Below, piece after piece: positions 7,833 to 14,975 of a stretch of 36,900 nucleotides of DNA (position 1 is the first letter of the stretch; each line of letters opens with the position of its first letter). This stretch comes from Pseudomonadota bacterium (GTDB taxonomy: Bacteria > Pseudomonadota > Alphaproteobacteria > Kiloniellales > JACOMY01). Made by a program: the position numbers and the translations under genes. The stretch is from NCBI GenBank assembly GCA_029781795.1, contig JAKOWB010000053.1, positions 1 to 36,900 of the forward strand, read 5' to 3'. The notes under the pieces were generated by a model that was given only the letters and a program-made list of their open reading frames with translations, was not told the DNA's origin and did not search any database.

Positions 7833-8861
7833 CTACTTCAGCAGGTTGGTCCAGAGCTGATTGTACTTCTCCACCACCTCCGGCGGGCAGACCGGCACGA
7901 AGGTCCCGGGCGGCGTGCCGGCCGGCGGGGTGATCTCCGGCGCGGCGGCGAACTCGGCCGGCATGAAGGCCTCGCTGCCCTTGATGCCGTTGGCGTACTT
8001 GGCATAGTCGGAGATCAGCGCGGCGTTCTCGGGCACCATCAGGAAGTTGAGGAAGGCCTTGGCGTTCTCCATGTTGGGCGCGTCCTTCAGGATGGTCGCG
8101 TTGTCCATCCAGACCGAGTAGCCCTCCTTGGGATAGGCATAGGCGATGGTCGGGCGCTGCAGCCGGGCGCGATAGGCGGCGCCGTTCCAGCCCTGCGACA
8201 GTGCGGTGTCGCCGGCGACCATGGTGTCGATCATGCCGTAGTCGATGGTGCGCCAATAGGGCTTGGCCTTCACCAGCATCTCGTACATGGCCTTGAGCGT
8301 CTCGGGATCCTTGTTGCAGAGCTCCTTGCCCATGTAGCGCAGCGCCGCGTTGAAGACCTCGTCCGGCGAGGGCTGCATGTTGATCTTGCCCTGCAGCTCC
8401 GGCGGCGGGTCGAACATCAGCGCCAGCGTATTGATGTCGCCCTTGTAGACCGCGGTATCGACGGCGAAGGCCGTGGTGCCCCACTGCCAGGGGACCGAGT
8501 AGTGCCGACCCGGATCGAAGGGCACGTCGACCCACTGCGGATCGATGTTCTTGAAGTTCGCCATCTGGTCGGGGCGGGACTCGGCCAGCAAGCCCTCCTC
8601 GATCATGATCTTCAGCGCGTAGTCGGTCGGGAAGACCACGTCGTAGCCGGAGTTGCCGGCACGCACCTTCGCCAGCATGGTCTCGTTCGAATCGTAGTCG
8701 TCGAGCGTGACCTTGATGCCGGTCTCGGTGGTGAACTTCTCCAGCAGCGCGGGGTTGGTGTAGTCGCCCCAGTTGTAGAGGTGCAGCTCGCCCTCGGCCG
8801 CTGCCGGCTGGGCGGCGGCGAACAGCGCGACCGCTGCCGCCGTAGCTAGGACACGACGCAT
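7833..8861 (-). CDS. potD: Polyamine ABC transporter periplasmic binding protein
   Basis: 342 residues with a Sec signal peptide (about 1-22, ...QPAAA|EGEL). The mature start ELHLYNWGDYTNPALLEKF is the hallmark of PotD/PotF polyamine-binding proteins, and the C-terminal EVVEKYNQLWTNLLK is the usual ending. It binds spermidine, putrescine or a relative in the periplasm and delivers it to the PotBC channel. GGGAG lies just upstream of the ATG. Fourth gene of the potABCD cluster, 60 bases after potC. Which polyamine is bound cannot be read reliably by eye. Confidence 0.93.
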   Translation of the reverse strand: MRRVLATAAAVALFAAAQPAAAEGELHLYNWGDYTNPALLEKFTTETGIKVTLDDYDSNETMLAKVRAGNSGYDVVFPTDYALKIMIEEGLLAESRPDQMANFKNIDPQWVDVPFDPGRHYSVPWQWGTTAFAVDTAVYKGDINTLALMFDPPPELQGKINMQPSPDEVFNAALRYMGKELCNKDPETLKAMYEMLVKAKPYWRTIDYGMIDTMVAGDTALSQGWNGAAYRARLQRPTIAYAYPKEGYSVWMDNATILKDAPNMENAKAFLNFLMVPENAALISDYAKYANGIKGSEAFMPAEFAAAPEITPPAGTPPGTFVPVCPPEVVEKYNQLWTNLLK

Positions 8862-8921
8862 GTTACATCTCCCTTTTGGTTTTCATTTGCCTACGGGAAA
8901 GCTCCCTGCTTAGCGACCTCG

Positions 8922-9773
8922 TCACTTCCGGCGCCTGCCGATGATGAACGAGACCGTCACCAAGAGCACCGACACCAGCAGCAGCAGCGAGGACATGGCA
9001 TTGATCTCGGGGCTGATACCGCGGCGCAACGAGGTCCAGATGTAGATGGGCAGCGTGGACTGGCCGGGGCCGGCCAGCAGCACGGTGATGGTGAAATCGT
9101 CGAACGAGACGACGAACGCCAGCGTGGCCCCGGCCGTGACGCCCGGCATCATCAGCGGCAGCGTGACTCTGCGGAAGGTCTGCCAAGGCGTGGCGTAGAG
9201 GTCGGCGGCGGCCTGCTCCAGCGTCTTGTCCATGTCCTCCAGCCTAGCCCGGATCGGCATGTAGGCGAAGGGAATGCAGAACACGGTGTGGGCGATCATC
9301 AGATTGCCGATGCCGAAGTTCAGGCCCAGCGTGTTGAAGATCAGGGCGAAGAAGATGAGCGTGGCGATGGCGGTGACGATCTCCGGCACCATCAGGGGCA
9401 TGTTGATCGTCATGTAGGCCGCGGTCTGGCCACGCCAGGGCCGCGTGCGCGTGGTCGCCAGCGCCGCCATCGTGGCGATGATGGTGGCGACCACCGTGGC
9501 GAAGCCGGCGATCTGGATCGAGTTCCATGCCGCCTCCTTCATCTCGCTGTTCTCGAAGACCTTGCCGTACCAGTCCAGCGTGAAGCCGGACCACTGCGAG
9601 ACCGAGCGTGTGTCGTTGAAGGAATAGGCGACCAGGATGAAGATCGGCGCGTAGAGAAAGGCGATGCAGAAGAAGGCCAGCGTGCCGAAGCCCGGCTGGC
9701 GGCGCAGGTCGACCCTGCGGCGCGAAGCGCGCGACGGCGCAACGGCGGGCGTCGGCAGGACCTGGTCAGCCAT
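8922..9773 (-). CDS. potC: Polyamine ABC transporter permease (PotC type)
   Basis: 283 residues, six membrane helices. The conserved cytoplasmic EAA-type loop that contacts the ATPase is seen as AAADLYATPWQTFRRVTLPLMMPG. YSFNDTRSVSQWSGFTLDWY after the first helix is typical of PotC. The ATG at 9773 lies inside the end of potB (8-base overlap), implying translational coupling. It forms the inner-membrane channel with PotB. Confidence 0.93.
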   Translation of the reverse strand: MADQVLPTPAVAPSRASRRRVDLRRQPGFGTLAFFCIAFLYAPIFILVAYSFNDTRSVSQWSGFTLDWYGKVFENSEMKEAAWNSIQIAGFATVVATIIATMAALATTRTRPWRGQTAAYMTINMPLMVPEIVTAIATLIFFALIFNTLGLNFGIGNLMIAHTVFCIPFAYMPIRARLEDMDKTLEQAAADLYATPWQTFRRVTLPLMMPGVTAGATLAFVVSFDDFTITVLLAGPGQSTLPIYIWTSLRRGISPEINAMSSLLLLVSVLLVTVSFIIGRRRK

Positions 9774-10734
9774 GGGCCACCGTCCCGCGCTGCGTGTTGC
9801 GCACGTAGTAGAGCAGCGCGATCATCACCATGACCATCAGGATCAGCGCGGCGGCGCAGCCGAAGGGCCAGTCGCGCGACGAGCCGAACTGCAGCGCGAT
9901 CAGGTTGCCGATCATCAGCTGCTTGCCGCCGCCCAGCAGCGTCGGCGTGACATAGGCGCCGATCGCCGGGATGAAGCAGAGGATCGAGCCGGCGACGATG
10001 CCGGGCTTGGTCAGCGGAATGATGATCCGCCGCAGCACCTGGCCGCGCGTGGCGTAGAGATCGAAGCCGGCCTCGACATAGCGGAAGTCCAGCTTCTCCA
10101 GCGAGGCATAGAGCGGCAGCACCATGAAGGGCAGGAAGGCATAGAGCAGGCCGATGGCGATTGCCGTGTCGGTGAACATGATCTGCAGCGGGCTGGAGAT
10201 CAGCCCCGCGTTCATCATCGCATTGTTGATGATCCCGTCGTCGCGCAGGATCACGAACATGGCGTAGGTGCGGATCAGCAGGTTGGTCCAGAACGGCAGC
10301 GTGATGATGAAGACCCAGAAGGTGCGCTGCGAGGGCGGCCGCGTCGCCATGAAATAGGCGCAGGGATAGCCCAGCAGCAGGCAGATCACCGTGGTGATCC
10401 CGGCCAGCAGGATCGACCGCCCGAAGATCATCAGGTAGGCGTCGGTGAAGATCAGCTTGGTGTCGTCGAACAGGTCCTTCTCGAAGAGGAACTGCACGTA
10501 GGCCTCGGAGGTGAACTCCCACTTCACGCCGCCATAGGTGCCGGCCTCCAGGAAGGAGTAGACCAGCACGATCAGCAGCGGCCCGATGCCGAAGATGCCG
10601 ATCACCGCCAGCGCGGGCGAGACCAGCGCCCAGCGGCTGCGCTTCTGCCGCGCCACCACTTCCCGGCTGGCGGCGGCGACACGGGCCTCGGCGTCGAGCA
10701 GGGCCTGGTCGGTGGCGGGAATGACGGCTGTCAT
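9766..10734 (-). CDS. potB: Polyamine ABC transporter permease (PotB type)
   Basis: 322 residues. A cytoplasmic N-terminal tail of about 35 residues precedes six helices. The ATPase-contacting loop reads EAGFDLYATRGQVLRRIIIPLTKPG, and LPFWTNLLIRTYAMFVIL is a highly conserved PotB/PotH segment. The ATG at 10734 is preceded by a GAGGGGG Shine-Dalgarno sequence in the 11-base gap after potA. Partner of PotC in the inner membrane. Confidence 0.94.
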   Translation of the reverse strand: MTAVIPATDQALLDAEARVAAASREVVARQKRSRWALVSPALAVIGIFGIGPLLIVLVYSFLEAGTYGGVKWEFTSEAYVQFLFEKDLFDDTKLIFTDAYLMIFGRSILLAGITTVICLLLGYPCAYFMATRPPSQRTFWVFIITLPFWTNLLIRTYAMFVILRDDGIINNAMMNAGLISSPLQIMFTDTAIAIGLLYAFLPFMVLPLYASLEKLDFRYVEAGFDLYATRGQVLRRIIIPLTKPGIVAGSILCFIPAIGAYVTPTLLGGGKQLMIGNLIALQFGSSRDWPFGCAAALILMVMVMIALLYYVRNTQRGTVAHG

Positions 10735-10745
10735 GGCCTGCCCCC

Positions 10746-11822
10746 TCAGTCGCGCAGCATGCGGGCGGCGCCGGGGGCGACGTCCAGCGCCACCTGGTCG
10801 CCGACCTGGAAGGCCGGGCGGCCGTCGAGGCCGTTGGGCAGGCGCACGGCGATGCGGCTCTCGTCGGTCAGCAGCACCTCGTAGTTGGTGTCGGTGCCGA
10901 TGTACATCGACAGCTCGACCCGTCCCATCCCGCCGGGCGTCAGGCGGATCTTCTCGGGCCTGAGCGCCAGCGTGACGCGCTCGCCGGCGGCGTGCTCGCC
11001 CACCGGCTGCACCATGAACTCGAGGCCCGCCGGCGAACGGCAGGGAACCAGGCCGTCGCCGCCGCCCTGGATCTCGGCGGTGATGAAATTGGTATCGCCG
11101 ATGAAGTCGGCGACGAAGCGATTGACCGGCTGCTCGTAGATCTCCAGCGGCTGGCCCAGCTGCTGCACCTTGCCCTGACTCATGACCGCGATGCGGTCGG
11201 ACATGGTGAGCGCCTCTTCCTGGTCATGCGTGACGAAGATGAAGGTAATGCCGGTCCGCTTCTGCAGCGCCTTGAGCTCCGCCCGCATTCCCTGCCGCAG
11301 CTTGAGGTCGAGGGCCGAGAGCGGCTCGTCCAGCAGCAGCACCTTGGGATGGTTGGCCAGGGCCCGGGCCAGGGCCACCCGCTGCTGCTGGCCGCCGGAG
11401 AGCTGCGAGGACCTGCGGCCGGCCAGGCCGGTCATCTTCACCAGCGCCAGCATCTCCTCGACCGTGCGGGTGATCTCGGCCCTGGGCCGGCCGCGCATCT
11501 CCAGGCCGAAGCCGATGTTCTGCGCCACCGTCATGTGCGGGAAGAGCGCATAGTTCTGGAACACCGTGTTCACCGGCCGCTCGTTCGGCGGCAGGTGCAC
11601 CACCGATTGCCCCTCCAGCAGCACGTCGCCGCGGGTCGGCAGCTCGAAACCGGCGATCAGGCGCAGCAGGGTGGTCTTGCCGCAGCCCGAGGGGCCGAGA
11701 AGGGTGAAGAACTCGTTCTGCCGGATGGTCAGGGAGACGTGGTCGAGGGCGGTGACGCTGTCTGGCCCGTTGCCGAACTGCTTGGTCAGGCCGCGTACTT
11801 CGATTGCCTCGATTTCCGCCAA
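10746..11822 (-). CDS. potA: Polyamine ABC transporter ATPase
   Basis: 358 residues. The N-terminal ATPase domain has Walker A GPSGCGKT, Q-loop (VFQNYALFPHMT), signature LSGGQQQRVALARAL, Walker B VLLLDEPLSALD and an H-loop (FVTHDQEEA). The C-terminal third is a TOBE/MOP-type regulatory domain (TLALRPEKIRL, then TDTNYEVLL). It energises polyamine uptake. The start is a TTG at 11822: upstream in frame there is a stop at 11871-11873 and no other start, and GGGGA lies seven bases before the TTG. First gene of the pot operon. Confidence 0.94.
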   Translation of the reverse strand: MAEIEAIEVRGLTKQFGNGPDSVTALDHVSLTIRQNEFFTLLGPSGCGKTTLLRLIAGFELPTRGDVLLEGQSVVHLPPNERPVNTVFQNYALFPHMTVAQNIGFGLEMRGRPRAEITRTVEEMLALVKMTGLAGRRSSQLSGGQQQRVALARALANHPKVLLLDEPLSALDLKLRQGMRAELKALQKRTGITFIFVTHDQEEALTMSDRIAVMSQGKVQQLGQPLEIYEQPVNRFVADFIGDTNFITAEIQGGGDGLVPCRSPAGLEFMVQPVGEHAAGERVTLALRPEKIRLTPGGMGRVELSMYIGTDTNYEVLLTDESRIAVRLPNGLDGRPAFQVGDQVALDVAPGAARMLRD

Positions 11823-11969
11823 GATGAAGTCCCCTGCTGTGCCGTGGCTATTGCCTTCTTGGACGAAAGCCTAACGAGGCACGGCGGGGCTTTGCAACAC
11901 TCCCTGTGCTGCACTGCGAAGATCGGGGTTCCGGGGCGGACCAGCCGTGGGCAAGGGTCCGCCTGGTCC

Positions 11970-12485
11970 CTACTTCGGACAGGCCTCGTCGATGGCCTTG
12001 AGGGCAGCGGTGAAGCCGGACAGCGAGTAGCCGTCGGTGACCGGCGTGCCATCGCTGGCGATGCCCTTGGCGCTGAGCTTGGAGCCATGCTTCATGGCAT
12101 CGATCAGCGCCAGCTCGTCCTTGGTTTCGGACAAGTAGAAGTAGCCGCCGGCATCGGTGCCCATCTTGTAGAGGTTGCCGTCGATGTCGATGTCGGCCAG
12201 CGCCTTGTCGTCCAGCGGATAGCCGGTCTCGAACAGCACCGCGTCGAAGGTCTTCTTCTGCGGCCGGTTGGTGACGGTCAGGCGCACCGCGTCGGCATTG
12301 CGGCCCGCCGGCTTGGCGTCGAGCTGGGTCGGCCGCGTCTCCATGAAGCAGATGGTGCCGCTGTCGGTTTCCAGCTTGTGCGCCACCCAGTCCTTGAAGG
12401 TGCCGAGTTCCTTGGCGCCGGCCGGCTGGGCCAGGGCGGAGAGCAGCACGAGAGCGGCCAGGGCGGGCAGCGGGCGGGACGGCAT
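11970..12485 (-). CDS. Invasion-associated locus B (IalB) family exported protein
   Basis: 171 residues with a Sec signal peptide (about 1-24, ending QPAGA). The mature protein has the IalB pattern: GTFKDWVAHKLE, TICFMETRP, an LFETGYPL strand, 'DIDGNLYKM', 'LIDAMKHGS', 'SDGTPVTDGYSLSGFTAAL' and a terminal EACPK. Family members are small periplasmic or outer-membrane-associated proteins named from Bartonella; most are in free-living alphaproteobacteria and have no defined biochemistry. GGAGG about ten bases before the ATG at 12485 supports the start. It is divergent from the rpoE-chrR unit and lies 147 bases upstream of potA. Confidence 0.82.
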   Translation of the reverse strand: MPSRPLPALAALVLLSALAQPAGAKELGTFKDWVAHKLETDSGTICFMETRPTQLDAKPAGRNADAVRLTVTNRPQKKTFDAVLFETGYPLDDKALADIDIDGNLYKMGTDAGGYFYLSETKDELALIDAMKHGSKLSAKGIASDGTPVTDGYSLSGFTAALKAIDEACPK

Positions 12486-12530
12486 CGGTGGCGTTCCTCC
12501 AGCGGTTCGGACCAGACGGGGGACGGCCGG

Positions 12531-12550
12531 CGGGGACCGGGGCGTCCCCG
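12531..12550 (-). promoter_or_regulatory. Hairpin in the ialB leader
   Basis: CGGGGAC (12531-12537) pairs exactly with GTCCCCG (12544-12550) around a 6-base loop, 46 bases upstream of the IalB-family start. The rest of the 303-base gene-free stretch 12486-12788 holds the rpoE promoter and leader; nothing else recognisable. Confidence 0.4.
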
Positions 12551-12622
12551 CAGCCTGTCGCACAGATGGTCTTGCGGTGCAATTGTGTCGAGGGCACGGC
12601 AGGCCGGTGCGGGCGCCGGCAC

Positions 12623-12651
12623 TGATCCGTTCGCGACCGCGCTGCGTAAGA
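12623..12651 (+). promoter_or_regulatory. RpoE (ECF11-type) autoregulatory promoter
   Basis: TGATCC (12623-12628) and TAAGA (12647-12651) are separated by exactly 18 bases. This is the published consensus of Rhodobacter sphaeroides RpoE promoters (TGATCC-N18-TAAGA), and it lies directly upstream of rpoE-chrR, as in other alphaproteobacteria where the sigma factor controls its own operon. Transcription should begin near 12657-12660. Confidence 0.85.
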
Positions 12652-12788
12652 CGCGGACAATGGACAACACTGCAATTCTCGCGGCCTATGATACCGCCCA
12701 GGCGATACGGCCCGTCAGCCGGCGGCCAAAGGTCGCGCGGCCGTGCCAAAAGAGGGCGGGCCGGCGGGAGACGAGCGAGGTGGGCGGC

Positions 12789-13349
12789 GTGCCGGGTGAA
12801 GGCGAGCTGGGGTCGGCAGCACTGGAAGGTCTGGTGGCGCGCGTCGCCGCGGCGCGCGACCGCGCCGCTTTCGGCCTGCTGTTCGACCACTTCGCGCCGC
12901 GCCTCAAGTCCTTCCTGATGCGCCAGGGCACGGCGCCGGCGACCGCCGAGGAGCTGGTGCAGGAGGCGCTGCTGACGGTCTGGCGCCGCGCCGCCTCCTT
13001 CGATCCGGCGAAGGCCACGGTCAGCACCTGGGTCTTCACCATCGCGCGCAACAAACGGATCGACTGGCTGCGGCGCGAGCGGCGGCCGGAACTGGATCCC
13101 AACGATCCCCTGCTGGTGCCCGAGCAGCCCGGCGCCGAGCGCAGCCTGGGAGCGAGCCAGGAGGCGGCGCTGGTCCGCCGCGCCCTGGCCAGCCTGCCGC
13201 CGGAGCAGGCCGAGGTCATCCGCCTCGCCTATTTCGAGGACAAGGTCCACACCACCATCGCGGCGGAGACCGGGACGCCGCTGGGTACCGTGAAATCCCG
13301 CCTGCGTCTGGCGCTGCAGCGCCTCTCCGGGTTGCTGAAGGAGGACTGA
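12789..13349 (+). CDS. rpoE: ECF sigma factor RpoE (singlet-oxygen/oxidative stress type)
   Basis: RNA polymerase sigma factor with region 2 (AFGLLFDHFAPRLKSFLMRQG, then ELVQEALLTVWRRAASFD and WVFTIARNKRIDWLRRE) and region 4 (LASLPPEQAEVIRLAYFEDKVHTTIAAETGTPLGTVKSRLRLAL). The chrR-type gene directly downstream and the promoter sequence place it in the RpoE/ECF11 group, which answers singlet oxygen and organic peroxides. The start is uncertain. GTG 12789 (186 residues) has GAGGTGG five bases upstream and gives normal length. An in-frame ATG at 12660 lies almost at the predicted transcription start and would give a leaderless message with a 43-residue extension of unconvincing composition. Confidence 0.9.
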   Translation: MPGEGELGSAALEGLVARVAAARDRAAFGLLFDHFAPRLKSFLMRQGTAPATAEELVQEALLTVWRRAASFDPAKATVSTWVFTIARNKRIDWLRRERRPELDPNDPLLVPEQPGAERSLGASQEAALVRRALASLPPEQAEVIRLAYFEDKVHTTIAAETGTPLGTVKSRLRLALQRLSGLLKED

Positions 13350-13353
13350 GAGA

Positions 13354-14019
13354 GTGATGTACCCGTCCCTGGCGAACAGTGAGGAGCTGCTGCTGGACTA
13401 TGCCACCGGCAGCCTGCCGGTGGCCCCGTCCCTGGTGGTCGCGACCTGGCTGACGCTGAACCCCGCGGCCCGGCGCCAGCTTGGCGCGCTGGAGGCGATC
13501 GGCGGCGCGCTGCTCGAGGAGAGCCGGCCCGCGTCCCTGGCCGCCGGCGCCAAGGCGGCGCTGCTCGCCCGCCTGGACGAGCCCCAGGACGAGACCCTGG
13601 ATGAGGCCCAGTCCGCGCCGCCGCCCGTTGCCGGCGGTCGGGGGCTGCCCGCGCCGCTGGCGGCCCTGCTGCCGGCACCGCTGGAGGCCCTGCCCTGGCG
13701 ACGCCGCATGCCCGGCCTGAAGGACTGGGACCTGCCGGCGCTGGCCGGGGGCAAGGCGCGACTGATGCGGGTCGCAGGGCGCACGCGCATCCCGCACCAC
13801 ACCCACAACGGCCTGGAACTGACCCTGGTGCTCGACGGCGCCTTCGAGGACGGCGGGCGTACCTATGCCGCCGGCGACCTGCAGCTTGCCGATCCCTCGG
13901 TCGACCACAGCCCGGCGGTGACCCGGCGCGAGGCCTGCCTCTGCCTGGTGGTGACCGATGCGCCGGTGCGCCTGACCGGGCGCTTCGGCCGCCTGCTGAA
14001 CGGGCTGGTGCGCTACTAG
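13354..14019 (+). CDS. chrR: ChrR-type cupin anti-sigma factor, zinc ligands missing
   Basis: 221 residues. The N-terminal anti-sigma part retains the ChrR framework (LLLDYATGSLPVAPSLVVAT), but the residues that bind zinc in R. sphaeroides ChrR (His31, Cys35, Cys38 in ATHLSLCDEC) correspond here to Trp32, Asn36 and Ala39 (ATWLTLNPAA), and no early His is present. The C-terminal cupin is intact: His149, His151, Glu155, His185 and a CxC pair Cys195/Cys197 align with the ligands and cysteines known in ChrR. It should hold RpoE inactive and release it on singlet oxygen. GTG 13354 is eight bases after AAGGAGGA; ATG 13357 is an alternative. Four bases separate it from rpoE. Confidence 0.88.
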   Translation: MMYPSLANSEELLLDYATGSLPVAPSLVVATWLTLNPAARRQLGALEAIGGALLEESRPASLAAGAKAALLARLDEPQDETLDEAQSAPPPVAGGRGLPAPLAALLPAPLEALPWRRRMPGLKDWDLPALAGGKARLMRVAGRTRIPHHTHNGLELTLVLDGAFEDGGRTYAAGDLQLADPSVDHSPAVTRREACLCLVVTDAPVRLTGRFGRLLNGLVRY

Positions 14020-14088
14020 CCCCCCTTTCCCTGCCGCGCCTCGCATGGCAGAACGCGCCCGACAGCAACCGGTGCGAGTTTCCCTGCC

Positions 14089-14964
14089 GTGACCCCCATC
14101 CCCCACCTGGCGGGGCTCCAGGCCCTGGCCGCCGACTACGACGGCTTCATCCTCGATCTCTGGGGGGTGATCCACGACGGCAAGCGGGTCTTCCCCCACG
14201 CGGTCGAGACGCTGCGCAGCCTCAAGGCGGCCGGCAAGCGGGCCGTGCTGCTGTCCAACGCACCGCGCCGCGAGGCGGTGGTACAGGCCCGCAACCACGA
14301 GATCGGCCTGCCCGAAGGCCTGGTCGAGGGCATCGTGACCTCGGGCGAGGAGGCCTGGCGCCACATGCACGACCGGCCCGACGCCTTCCACCAGGGCCTG
14401 GGACGGCGCTGCCTGCACCTGGGCGGCCCGCGCGACCGCTCGATGCGCGAGGGCCTGCCCTATGACTTCGTCGAGAGCGCGGCCGAGGCCGACTGCATCC
14501 TCAACACCGGCTCGGCCGAGGAGGACGGCTCCATGGCGGCGACCGAGGAGGCGCTGGCCCTGGCGGCCGGACGCGACCTGCCGATGGTCTGCGCCAATCC
14601 CGACCGCGTGGTCATTACCGGCGGCCGGCGCGAGCCCTGCGCCGGTGCCATCGCCGACCGCTACGAGGCCCTCGGCGGCCGTGTCGCCTGGCACGGCAAG
14701 CCCTTCGCCGGAGTCTATCGCCGCGCCATGGAGAAGCTCGGCATCGCCGACAAGGCCCGGGTGCTCTGCGTCGGCGACGGCATGGAGACCGACATGGTCG
14801 GGGCCGAGAACGCCGGACTTCACGCGCTTTTCATCCTGGGTGGCATCCACCAGGACGACTTCGGGCGTAATGATCAGGGCGGGGTCGACCCCGTGGCCCT
14901 GCTGCGGGTGGCCGACCACTACGAGGTCCGGCCCGTCGCGGCGCTGGACCGTTTCGTCTGGTAG
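14089..14964 (+). CDS. HAD-superfamily class IIA hydrolase (TIGR01459 type)
   Basis: 291 residues. Motif I is FILDLWGVIHDG with the nucleophilic and general acid/base aspartates in the NagD/class IIA variant; motif II is VLLSNAPR; motif III/IV is VLCVGDGMETDMVGAENAG. The class IIA cap domain lies between motifs II and III. Relatives hydrolyse small phosphorylated metabolites; the physiological substrate of this alphaproteobacterial branch is not established. GTG 14089 gives the usual family N-terminus (IPHLAGLQALAADYDGF), though no strong Shine-Dalgarno precedes it. The adenylate cyclase gene starts 12 bases after its stop. Confidence 0.88.
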   Translation: MTPIPHLAGLQALAADYDGFILDLWGVIHDGKRVFPHAVETLRSLKAAGKRAVLLSNAPRREAVVQARNHEIGLPEGLVEGIVTSGEEAWRHMHDRPDAFHQGLGRRCLHLGGPRDRSMREGLPYDFVESAAEADCILNTGSAEEDGSMAATEEALALAAGRDLPMVCANPDRVVITGGRREPCAGAIADRYEALGGRVAWHGKPFAGVYRRAMEKLGIADKARVLCVGDGMETDMVGAENAGLHALFILGGIHQDDFGRNDQGGVDPVALLRVADHYEVRPVAALDRFVW

Positions 14965-14975
14965 GAGCCACCGGC

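Noticed and set aside
10992..12788. Long open frame continuous with rpoE on the plus strand, antisense to potA and ialB
   Set aside because: It is an antisense shadow of potA and the IalB-family gene in GC-rich DNA. Only the part after the RpoE promoter has sigma-factor features.
12660..12788. 43-residue N-terminal extension of RpoE as part of the annotated gene
   Set aside because: The extension has no sigma-factor features and would need a leaderless transcript; GTG 12789 has a ribosome site. Kept only as an open question in the findings.
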